5,049 nucleotides of DNA from an uncultured Lachnospiraceae bacterium (GTDB lineage Bacteria; Bacillota; Clostridia; Lachnospirales; Lachnospiraceae): the NCBI GenBank assembly GCA_947177925.1, contig CAMWWJ010000246.1, forward strand, positions 1 through 5,049, read 5' to 3'. The translations under genes and the position numbers were made by a program. Each line of letters begins with the position of its first letter. The first letter of the stretch is position 1. Below, piece after piece: positions 1 to 5,049 of this stretch. Below the pieces are notes generated by a model. It saw nothing but the letters and a program-made list of their open reading frames with translations, was not told the origin of the DNA and searched no databases.

Positions 1-326
1 ACTTTATTATATCCATATAAAAATTCTTCTTTTGTAACCACTTGGCCGTTAATGCGTATTCTTTCGTTCATGGTAATCAGATGCGGAGATGTAAACATTC
101 CTGTTCTTTTTCCGTCCGCCAGCAAAAAGCTGTTTAAATACGCACAAACCGATCCTTTTCCGTTTGTTCCCGCCACATGGATGATTTTTTTGTTTATAGC
201 CGGGCTTCCCAATGCCCAAAGCAGCTTTTTTGTATTTTCCAATCCATTCTTTTTTGTAAACTTTGGTATATTATAAATATATGCTTCTGCAGTTTCATAT
301 GCAGAAGCATTGTAGGTTTCATTCAT
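1..326 (-). CDS. folC: Folylpolyglutamate synthase / dihydrofolate synthase, N-terminal part (runs off left edge)
   Basis: This is the N-terminal 108 codons of a FolC-type Mur-ligase-family enzyme; the rest lies beyond the window. The family adds glutamate to tetrahydrofolates (and often to dihydropteroate) in the cytoplasm using ATP, which retains folates in the cell. Seen in the translation: an N-terminal helix region (residues 1-45), then HVAGTNGKGS at about 50-59, the P-loop with the family's diagnostic TNGKGS, then TSPHL at 79-83 followed by NERIRING, the conserved substrate-side stretch of FolC. The start is ATG at 326-324, preceded by GGAG at 338-335 with 8 nt spacing. A second ATG four bases downstream is out of frame. 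The gene follows the fapA-like gene by 33 bp in the same direction, so it is probably co-transcribed. valS-folC linkage is common in Firmicutes. The family call is secure; mono- versus bifunctionality cannot be judged from this fragment. Confidence 0.95.
   Translation of the reverse strand, partial: MNETYNASAYETAEAYIYNIPKFTKKNGLENTKKLLWALGSPAINKKIIHVAGTNGKGSVCAYLNSFLLADGKRTGMFTSPHLITMNERIRINGQVVTKEEFLYGYNK
281..310 (-). repeat. Perfect 11-bp inverted repeat in the start of folC
   Basis: Positions 281-291 (ATGCTTCTGCA) and 300-310 (TGCAGAAGCAT) are exact reverse complements separated by 8 nt. In the folC mRNA this hairpin begins 15 nt after the AUG and covers about codons 6-16 (N-A-S-A-Y-E-T-A-E-A-Y). 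A stem this long so near a start codon can affect initiation. Whether it is regulatory or a chance result of codon choice cannot be told here. Confidence 0.6.
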
Positions 327-334
327 CTGTTTTT

Positions 335-338
335 CTCC
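335..338 (-). promoter_or_regulatory. Ribosome binding site of folC
   Basis: GGAG on the minus strand, 8 nt before the folC ATG. It supports this start and lies between the fapA stop palindrome and the folC early-coding hairpin, so an alternative pairing of the two flanks could enclose it. Confidence 0.75.
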
Positions 339-349
339 AGAGCCTTTAG

Positions 350-363
350 TTAGCATATGCTAA
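350..363. repeat. 14-bp perfect palindrome over the fapA stop codon
   Basis: TTAGCATATGCTAA is a perfect palindrome that includes the fapA TAG stop (362-360). On the leftward transcript it is not followed by a U tract, so it is not an intrinsic terminator. It shares AGTTAGC with the inverted repeat at the valS-fapA junction. Confidence 0.55.
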
Positions 364-1823
364 TGCTTGATTATCACATTTCCCGCTATCATACCTGAAA
401 TATTTCTATATTCCATATAGCAGGTATTGTTTTGAACTGGCATCTGACAGTTTCCTATGCAGATCAAACTGCCCTTATACAATTTTCCGTCAACACGTAT
501 AGTTGCATTATGGGTCTTTTCGATTTGTGCCATATATCTTGCTTCTGCTTCTTTTATATCCTCAATCTTCAAAAGCAGTTCTTCCTTCTGCTTCTTTAAA
601 AGCTCAAATCTGGTTTCTGCATTTTTCGGCAACACGCCGCCCTTTGCCACTATATTGGAAAATCGATGAAGCTCCGGCGCAATTTCTTCCGCCGCCATCT
701 TGATATCCACTTTCATTTTGGATATTTCCCTGTACTTTTCCAGAATTTCCGTTTCACAGCCGGCATGTATGACAGTTTTCACTTCTGATATATTTCCCAA
801 TTCTTTACATTCTATTCCCATATCCCCATGAACATAACCGCCAATGATACAGCCCTTCTTACCTGTCAGTATGACTTTTTCGCCTGCCCGCACCTTGGAA
901 TTTAAAATGCTGTTGGCCTGGATGCTCTTTCCAGCCTGTGCCTCTGTATGTTCGATAAAATCCGCATAAATGTTTCCTCTTGCTACGACCTTGCCTTTTT
1001 TATTTCCCTGAATTCCACGCTTTAAGACAATATCTTCTCCTGCAAACAAATTTGCTGCTTCTACCGTTCCTTCTATCGTAAGGGATTTGCCTGCCCTTAT
1101 AGTGACTCCTGCCTCTACGTTTCCGCTTATTACCACGTCGCCGTAAAATTCTATTTTTCCAATAATCAGATCCACATCGCCATTTACCTGATGCACATTG
1201 ATAATATTGAGCTTGCCGTCCTTATACTCTATTTTTCCTTCTATAGTGGCTTCGTATACATCCGGAAGCTTTCCGGATACAGCAATCCCCTTTCCCGTAA
1301 GGGGCGGCAGGTCTCTTACAGGCTCAACGGGAATCTCGTCTCCCCTTACATTCATCCCGGGGATTCCCGGCCGGGCACGGTAATATCTTGCTACTATATC
1401 ACCCTTTTGCACATTGGAAATAACACTCATGCTCTGATAATCCACTGTGCCATCCTCTCTGATTTCAGGCATCTTTACTGTATTCTCCACATCAACGGCA
1501 TACTCATAATACCCGTTTTTTCCCGGCACAGGCAAAACTGCCTCCGCCACCTTGATTTCTCTTTCGTATACCTTCTTTTTTGCCATGGCAGCAATATTGG
1601 AAGAATGATAGCCGGCTCTTACTTCATTTTTCTTAAGAAGGTCATAAATCTCCTGTTTCGTGTAAGGGCTGCCATCTTCCTTTGGGGTAAGATACAGCCA
1701 TGCCTGACTATTATCCTCCGTGATTCTCACATAGGTGGAAGCTTCATCAAAAGGATCAAAAATCGTATTTTCAACTCCCATGCCAATTTCATCCAGCAAT
1801 TTCAACAAATCCTTTTCATTCAT
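360..1823 (-). CDS. fapA: FapA-like polymer-forming protein (DUF342)
   Basis: This is a 487-residue protein of the FapA/DUF342 family, within the usual length range. The family is named after a flagellar assembly protein and predicted to form a right-handed beta-helix; its biochemical role in Firmicutes is not settled. Seen: an N-terminal alpha/beta domain (about 1-150); the family signature PGIPGMNVRGDEIP (152-165); a glycine-rich repeat region (about 205-355) with short strands ending in GDV, GNV, RAGKS, EGTV and AGED, typical of a solenoid; a charged helical stretch (about 357-435) likely to be an interrupted coiled coil; and a C-terminal beta segment (440-487) with GKLYKGSLICIGN. There is no signal peptide or membrane segment, so it is probably cytoplasmic. 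The ATG at 1823-1821 has a strong GGGAGG upstream. It sits 50 bp after valS and 33 bp before folC. The symbol follows the family name; a flagellar role here is not shown, since no flagellar gene is in the window. Confidence 0.88.
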   Translation of the reverse strand: MNEKDLLKLLDEIGMGVENTIFDPFDEASTYVRITEDNSQAWLYLTPKEDGSPYTKQEIYDLLKKNEVRAGYHSSNIAAMAKKKVYEREIKVAEAVLPVPGKNGYYEYAVDVENTVKMPEIREDGTVDYQSMSVISNVQKGDIVARYYRARPGIPGMNVRGDEIPVEPVRDLPPLTGKGIAVSGKLPDVYEATIEGKIEYKDGKLNIINVHQVNGDVDLIIGKIEFYGDVVISGNVEAGVTIRAGKSLTIEGTVEAANLFAGEDIVLKRGIQGNKKGKVVARGNIYADFIEHTEAQAGKSIQANSILNSKVRAGEKVILTGKKGCIIGGYVHGDMGIECKELGNISEVKTVIHAGCETEILEKYREISKMKVDIKMAAEEIAPELHRFSNIVAKGGVLPKNAETRFELLKKQKEELLLKIEDIKEAEARYMAQIEKTHNATIRVDGKLYKGSLICIGNCQMPVQNNTCYMEYRNISGMIAGNVIIKH

Positions 1824-1828
1824 AAGCT

Positions 1829-1836
1829 TCCCTCCC
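1829..1836 (-). promoter_or_regulatory. Ribosome binding site of fapA-like gene
   Basis: The minus strand reads AGGGAGGGAAGCTT directly before the ATG, giving a purine-rich GGGAGG Shine-Dalgarno at good spacing. It fixes the start at 1823. Confidence 0.7.
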
Positions 1837-1851
1837 TGTATTCATGCAATC

Positions 1852-1875
1852 AGTTAGCGATAACTAACTTTTTTT
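1852..1875 (+). repeat. Inverted repeat plus T tract between valS and fapA (terminator-like on the plus strand)
   Basis: AGTTAG (1852-1857) and CTAACT (1864-1869) form a 6-bp stem with a 6-nt loop. The last T of the stem opens a run of seven T (1869-1875), then ATTTT. Read rightward this has the form of a weak intrinsic terminator. Read leftward, the direction of valS and fapA, the hairpin is preceded by an A tract and followed by mixed sequence, so it should not stop the operon. The stem is AT-rich with only two G:C pairs. Confidence 0.35.
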
Positions 1876-4516
1876 ATTTTAACTGTCCCAGTCTCTCCTG
1901 TACCTGGCTTAACATCTGCGTATATTTTTCCAGCTTCTTTCTCTCTTCCGCCACCTTTGCCTCCGGAGCCTTGGAAATGAATTTCTCGTTATTCAGCATG
2001 CCCTCGGCGCGTTTGATTTCTCCTTTAAGCTTCTGCTCTTCTTTTTCAAGACGTTCCACTTCCTGGGCAATATCCACCAGTTCCGCAAAAGGAATATACA
2101 AAGCCGCATCCGGAATTACAACGCTGACCGCATCCTCTGCAATCCCTGCTTTATCCTTCTGCATAACCACATCAGAAGCATAAGCCAAAGGTGCAAAAAA
2201 TACCTTGCCTGCAGTAAAGATATCAAGCACTTCCTGCTTATCTGATACTACAAATACCTGTGCTTTTTTACTTGGAGGCACATTCATGCTTGTTCTCACA
2301 TTTCTGATGCCCCGGACAGCTTCCTTCATCACTTCGATTTCTTTTTCTTCCTTTGCATAATTCTTCTCATCCGTATATTCCGGCCACTTGGAAATCATAA
2401 TGGACTCCTCCTGGCTCTGGAGCGTACAGAAAATTTCCTCCGTAATAAATGGCATATATGGATGAAGAAGCTTCAATGCATCGATTAAAACCGCTTTTAA
2501 GGTAGCAAGGGCAGCATTCTGGCTTTCCCTGTTATCCGAATTGTAAAGTCTCGGCTTTACCATTTCAATATACCAGTCACAGAATTCATCCCAGATAAAA
2601 TCATATACCTTTTGAACCGCAATACCAAGTTCATAGTGTTCCATATTGTCGGTTACTTCTTTAATCAAATTATTCAGCTTGGAAATAATCCATTTATCTG
2701 CCGGCTCAAGATTAGCTTTAGCTAACTCAGTTACTTCTTTACCATCCATATTCATCATGATGAAGCGGGAGGCGTTCCATATTTTATTGGCAAAGTTTCT
2801 GGAAGCTTCCACTCTTTCATAATAGAAACGCATATCATTTCCCGGTGCATTTCCGGTAATCAATGTCAGCCTTAAAGCATCTGCGCCGTACTGGTCGATT
2901 ACCTCTAATGGATCGATGCCGTTTCCTAATGACTTGGACATCTTTCTTCCCTGAGAGTCACGAACCAGACCATGGAAGAGCACAGTCTTAAAGGGCTTTT
3001 CCCCCATTTGTTCGAAGCCGGAGAAAATCATACGGATTACCCAGAAGAAAATAATATCGTATCCGGTTACCAGCACATCGGTAGGATAGAAGTATTTTAA
3101 ATCTTCTGTCTGCTTTGGCCAGCCCAATGTGGAAAAAGGCCACAGTGCCGATGAAAACCATGTATCAAGTGTATCCGGGTCCTGGGTAAAATGAGTCTCG
3201 CCGCATGCCGGGCATACAGCAGGCATTCCTTTGGAAACTACCGTCTCGCCGCACTTATCACAATAATATGCCGGAATCCGGTGTCCCCACCAAAGCTGTC
3301 TGGAAATACACCAGTCACGAATATTGTCTGTCCAGTTAAAGTAAGTCTTTTCCATTCTTTCCGGTACAAGACGGATATCCTTGGACTTTACCGCCTCTAC
3401 TGCAGGCTTGATCAATTCGTCCATCTTTACGAACCACTGTTTTTTGATCATTGGCTCGATGGTTGTTTTACATCTGTCATGAGTACCTACATTATGAACA
3501 TGGTCTTCTATTTTTACTAACAATCCCAGCTTTTCCAGATCTGCCAGAATGGCCTTCCTTGCCTCATAACGGTCAAGGCCTTCATATTGTCCGCCGTTTC
3601 CGTTAATGGTGGCATCATCATTTAAAATATTGATTTCCGGTAAATTATGACGTTTTCCCACTTCAAAGTCATTAGGGTCGTGGGCAGGCGTAATTTTTAC
3701 CACACCGGTACCAAATTCCATATCCACATAGGAATCCGCTACAACAGGGATCTCCCTGTTTACCAACGGAACCGTTACGGTCTTTCCGATCAAATGCTTA
3801 TATCTTTCATCATCAGGATGTACGGCTACTGCCGTATCTCCCAGCATTGTTTCCGGTCTTGTGGTGGCAAAAATCAGATAATCATCCGTTCCCTCAATTG
3901 GGTATTTGATATGCCAGAAATGGCCTGCCTGCTCCTCATATTCTACCTCCGCATCCGAAATAGACGTATTGCATACAGGGCACCAGTTAATAATGCGGGA
4001 GCCTTTATAAATCCAGCCCTTTTCGTGCATTTTTACAAACACTTCTTCTACCGCCTCGGAACAGCCCTCATCCATAGTAAAACGTTCCCTGTCCCAGTCA
4101 CAGGAGGAACCCATTTTCTTTAATTGTTCAATGATTCTTCCGCCGTATTCCTTTTTCCAGTCCCAGGCACGCTTTAGGAAGCCTTCTCTTCCCAGATCTT
4201 CTTTATCAATGCCTTCTTCTTTTAATTTCTCTATAATCTTTACTTCTGTTGCAATGCTTGCATGATCCGTCCCCGGCTGCCACAGTGCATTATATCCCTG
4301 CATTCTTTTAAAGCGGATCAGGATATCCTGCATGGTATTATCAAGGGCATGTCCCATATGAAGCTGCCCTGTAATGTTTGGCGGCGGAATCACGATTGTA
4401 AAAGGTTTTTTATCATAATCCACTTCTGCGTGGAAGTATTTCTTTTCTAGCCACTTTTGATAAATTCTGTCCTCAAGTCCGTGAGGATCGTAGGTTTTTG
4501 CAAGTTCTTTGCTCAT
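1874..4516 (-). CDS. valS: Valyl-tRNA synthetase
   Basis: Full-length class I aminoacyl-tRNA synthetase, 880 residues, normal for bacterial ValRS. It charges tRNA-Val in the cytoplasm and edits mischarged threonine. Seen in order: the catalytic start with PPPNITGQLHMGHALD (HIGH-type motif HMGH at 53-56); a cysteine pair at 179/182 (WCPVC); the CP1 editing insertion (about 190-350) with ATTRPETMLGDTAV (217-230) and the GTGVVKITPAHDPNDFEVG block (269-287); the ISRQLWWGHRIP stretch (404-415); a second zinc-type cysteine set at 419, 422, 435 and 438; DTWFSSALWPF (451-461); KMSKS at 525-529; an anticodon-binding helical domain (about 605-750); and a C-terminal coiled coil (about 810-880), the ValRS tRNA-binding arm. 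Start ATG 4516-4514 follows AAGGAG with 9-nt spacing; stop TAA is at 1876-1874. No missing key residue or frameshift was seen. It is first in the valS-fapA-folC unit and directly follows a consensus promoter. Confidence 0.98.
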   Translation of the reverse strand: MSKELAKTYDPHGLEDRIYQKWLEKKYFHAEVDYDKKPFTIVIPPPNITGQLHMGHALDNTMQDILIRFKRMQGYNALWQPGTDHASIATEVKIIEKLKEEGIDKEDLGREGFLKRAWDWKKEYGGRIIEQLKKMGSSCDWDRERFTMDEGCSEAVEEVFVKMHEKGWIYKGSRIINWCPVCNTSISDAEVEYEEQAGHFWHIKYPIEGTDDYLIFATTRPETMLGDTAVAVHPDDERYKHLIGKTVTVPLVNREIPVVADSYVDMEFGTGVVKITPAHDPNDFEVGKRHNLPEINILNDDATINGNGGQYEGLDRYEARKAILADLEKLGLLVKIEDHVHNVGTHDRCKTTIEPMIKKQWFVKMDELIKPAVEAVKSKDIRLVPERMEKTYFNWTDNIRDWCISRQLWWGHRIPAYYCDKCGETVVSKGMPAVCPACGETHFTQDPDTLDTWFSSALWPFSTLGWPKQTEDLKYFYPTDVLVTGYDIIFFWVIRMIFSGFEQMGEKPFKTVLFHGLVRDSQGRKMSKSLGNGIDPLEVIDQYGADALRLTLITGNAPGNDMRFYYERVEASRNFANKIWNASRFIMMNMDGKEVTELAKANLEPADKWIISKLNNLIKEVTDNMEHYELGIAVQKVYDFIWDEFCDWYIEMVKPRLYNSDNRESQNAALATLKAVLIDALKLLHPYMPFITEEIFCTLQSQEESIMISKWPEYTDEKNYAKEEKEIEVMKEAVRGIRNVRTSMNVPPSKKAQVFVVSDKQEVLDIFTAGKVFFAPLAYASDVVMQKDKAGIAEDAVSVVIPDAALYIPFAELVDIAQEVERLEKEEQKLKGEIKRAEGMLNNEKFISKAPEAKVAEERKKLEKYTQMLSQVQERLGQLK

Positions 4517-4525
4517 GTCATTCTT

Positions 4526-4531
4526 CTCCTT
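4526..4531 (-). promoter_or_regulatory. Ribosome binding site of valS
   Basis: AAGGAG on the minus strand, 9 nt before the ATG at 4516. It is a near-complete match to the anti-Shine-Dalgarno and decides the start. Confidence 0.8.
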
Positions 4532-4545
4532 GTGATTGCTTCTTG

Positions 4546-4569
4546 AAAAGTCTTAGTGGGTGGACTTTT
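4546..4569 (-). repeat. 5'-terminal hairpin in the valS leader
   Basis: On the leftward transcript AAAAGTC (4569-4563) pairs with GACTTTT (4552-4546) around a 10-nt loop; a G-U pair can extend the base. The predicted transcription start (4571 or 4572) is 2-3 nt before the stem, so the mRNA would begin almost directly with this hairpin. It leaves the ribosome binding site (4531-4526) free. It is not a T-box, being far too short and lacking the T-box sequence. Confidence 0.45.
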
Positions 4570-4577
4570 TCTATTTA

Positions 4578-4606
4578 ATTATAGTGGAGTTTTGGGGGCT
4601 TGTCAA
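4578..4606 (-). promoter_or_regulatory. Consensus sigma-A promoter of the valS operon
   Basis: On the minus strand TTGACA (4606-4601) and TATAAT (4583-4578) are both exact consensus hexamers with the ideal 17-bp spacer. The expected start is G or A at 4571-4572, about 55 nt upstream of the valS ATG. It points into valS and is the only promoter of this quality noticed in the window. Confidence 0.88.
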
Positions 4607-4681
4607 TTTAAGGAGCTGGTAAATTCCAAGAGGATAGTTTGGATTGTTTTGTCAAGGGGAGGGGGATTTGGATATGAGGAC
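4607..4681. other. Spacer with no recognised gene
   Basis: These 75 bp between the valS promoter and the long hairpin show no gene or terminator. The plus strand is G-rich (GGGGAGGGGG at 4656-4665). A second TTGACA occurs on the minus strand at 4655-4650, but no -10 box lies at a workable distance. AGGATAGT at 4631-4638 recurs inside the hairpin arm at 4701-4708. Confidence 0.5.
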
Positions 4682-4829
4682 GTGGGATCTGGCAGGGCAT
4701 AGGATAGTCTTAGGGGCACGCTTTCGCTCTGCAAAGACGCAGCGGTACTAACGCACCAAAATACGGTGCGTAAGTGCCGGCGACTTTGCCAAGGCCTCTA
4801 AGACTATCCTATGCCCTGCCAGCTCCCAC
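4682..4829. repeat. 148-bp long imperfect hairpin (palindromic repeat-like element)
   Basis: The two ends are long reverse complements. GTGGGA (4682-4687) pairs with 4824-4829, then after one mismatch 4689-4713 pairs perfectly with 4798-4822 (25 bp, from CTGGCAGG to GTCTTAG). The stem goes on with a G-U pair and GGC/GCC (4715-4717 with 4794-4796). After an unpaired 4718-4730, GCAAAG (4731-4736) pairs with CTTTGC (4784-4789), and 4743-4757 pairs with 4765-4779 with one mismatch and one wobble. The apical loop is the 7 nt at 4758-4764. No T tract follows either arm, so it is not a classical terminator. No target-site duplication or transposase was seen. It has the form of a MITE or REP-like element, or of a structured RNA. 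Confidence 0.8.
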
Positions 4830-4830
4830 T

Positions 4831-5028
4831 GTGTATCGAAATGCCATCAGTCCTTTGGGAACAGGGCAATATGTGGAAGAATTAGGCGGTACTATTCAAA
4901 AAGTAATGCCTGAAACGAAACAGCAGCAGAGAGATGAGAGCGGATTCCATGCATTGTTTTTGATGGCAGGTTTCCTTAACAGCCTGTTCACTGACCCAGG
5001 GGAAAATTGCCATGGACGGCAATTTTAG
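4831..5028 (+). pseudogene. Unrecognised rightward open frame, possible coding remnant
   Basis: After the long hairpin the plus strand stays open to TAG at 5026-5028. The open frame extends left into the hairpin, with a GTG at 4774, but that part is hairpin arm and unlikely to be true protein. From about 4831 the codon pattern looks coding: ISPLGTGQYVEELGG, a Lys/Gln/Arg-rich linker (KQQQRDE), then a hydrophobic helix-like FHALFLMAGFLNSLF. No start (GTG 4774, GTG 4831, ATG 4906) has a Shine-Dalgarno sequence, and the last codons run through an RNA hairpin. I do not recognise the family. It may be the 3' end of a gene broken by the hairpin element, or a chance open frame across conserved non-coding repeats. 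Confidence 0.22.
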
Positions 5029-5049
5029 TCATGCCGCGCCATGGAGGGC
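5003..5049 (+). ncRNA. TwoAYGGAY-like tandem hairpin RNA, cut by the right edge
   Basis: Hairpin 1: AAAATTGCC (5003-5011), loop ATGGAC (5012-5017), GGCAATTTT (5018-5026), a perfect 9-bp stem. After a 6-nt linker (5027-5032) comes hairpin 2: GCCGCGCC (5033-5040), loop ATGGAG (5041-5046), then GGC (5047-5049), which starts the matching 3' arm before the window ends. Two adjacent hairpins with AYGGAY-type loops define the TwoAYGGAY RNA motif, known from computational screens in clostridia and gut metagenomes. Loop 1 fits exactly; loop 2 fits except for its last base. The loops also show ANGGA, the sequence that CsrA-family proteins bind in hairpin loops. The family match is from memory of the motif; the CsrA link is inference. 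Confidence 0.6.

Noticed and set aside
52..276. A 74-codon open frame on the plus strand.
   Set aside because: It is the shadow of folC, whose P-loop TNGKGS and TSPHL motifs lie on the opposite strand.
1191..2183. A 330-codon open frame on the plus strand.
   Set aside because: It is antisense to fapA and the end of valS, both with clear family motifs and ribosome binding sites. Its translation is low-complexity and unlike any protein I know.
2751..2764. Perfect 14-bp palindrome TTCATCATGATGAA.
   Set aside because: It lies within valS and encodes part of the FIMMNMD stretch; ATG/CAT repeats from Met and Ile codons make such palindromes by chance.
3647..4123. A 158-codon open frame on the plus strand.
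   Set aside because: It is antisense to the valS catalytic and editing regions; no start signal and no recognisable domain.
4650..4655. A second TTGACA on the minus strand, as an upstream promoter.
   Set aside because: At 17 bp spacing the -10 position reads CTCTTG, and the nearest TAT-like box (TATCCT) is only 13 bp away, so it is not a workable promoter.
4656..4665. G-rich run as a possible G-quadruplex.
   Set aside because: There are only two adjacent G runs here; the next run of three or more G is too far away for a standard four-run quadruplex.
4740..4750. Minus strand TAGTACCGCTG resembles the T-box antiterminator core.
   Set aside because: It lies inside the long hairpin, upstream of the consensus valS promoter, lacks the AGGGTGG half and has no terminator/antiterminator arrangement. 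It is better explained as part of the hairpin stem.

Overview
The window looks like chromosomal DNA from a low-to-moderate GC Firmicute, most likely a clostridial gut bacterium of the Lachnospiraceae type. This is inferred from codon and base use by eye, strong AGGAG-type ribosome binding sites, the valS/folC linkage, a FapA (DUF342) protein, and an RNA hairpin pair resembling the TwoAYGGAY motif known mainly from clostridia and gut metagenomes. Genus cannot be fixed from the sequence.

About nine tenths of the window is one leftward (minus-strand) transcription unit. A perfect consensus sigma-A promoter (TTGACA, 17 bp, TATAAT) at 4578-4606 gives a leader of about 55 nt. It is followed by valS (4516 to 1874, valyl-tRNA synthetase), fapA-like (1823 to 360, a DUF342 polymer-forming beta-helix protein) and the first 108 codons of folC (326 to the left edge, folylpolyglutamate/dihydrofolate synthase). 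The gaps are only 50 and 33 bp, each open frame has its own Shine-Dalgarno sequence, and no terminator faces leftward transcription, so the three genes are probably one operon. valS and folC are housekeeping genes (tRNA charging, folate retention). The FapA-like protein between them is the unusual passenger.

Both intergenic junctions carry small inverted repeats containing AGTTAGC. The folC start has a perfect 11-bp hairpin inside its first 16 codons, which could compete with an alternative pairing that encloses the folC ribosome binding site.

The right end (4607-5049) has no convincing intact gene. It holds a 75-bp spacer, a 148-bp long imperfect hairpin (4682-4829) with a perfect 25-bp outer stem, an unrecognised rightward open frame that looks partly coding but starts inside the hairpin, and at the very edge two tandem hairpins with AUGGAC and AUGGAG loops on the plus strand. 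This end looks like a repeat-rich intergenic region at a divergent boundary. It is the part least explained by ordinary genes.
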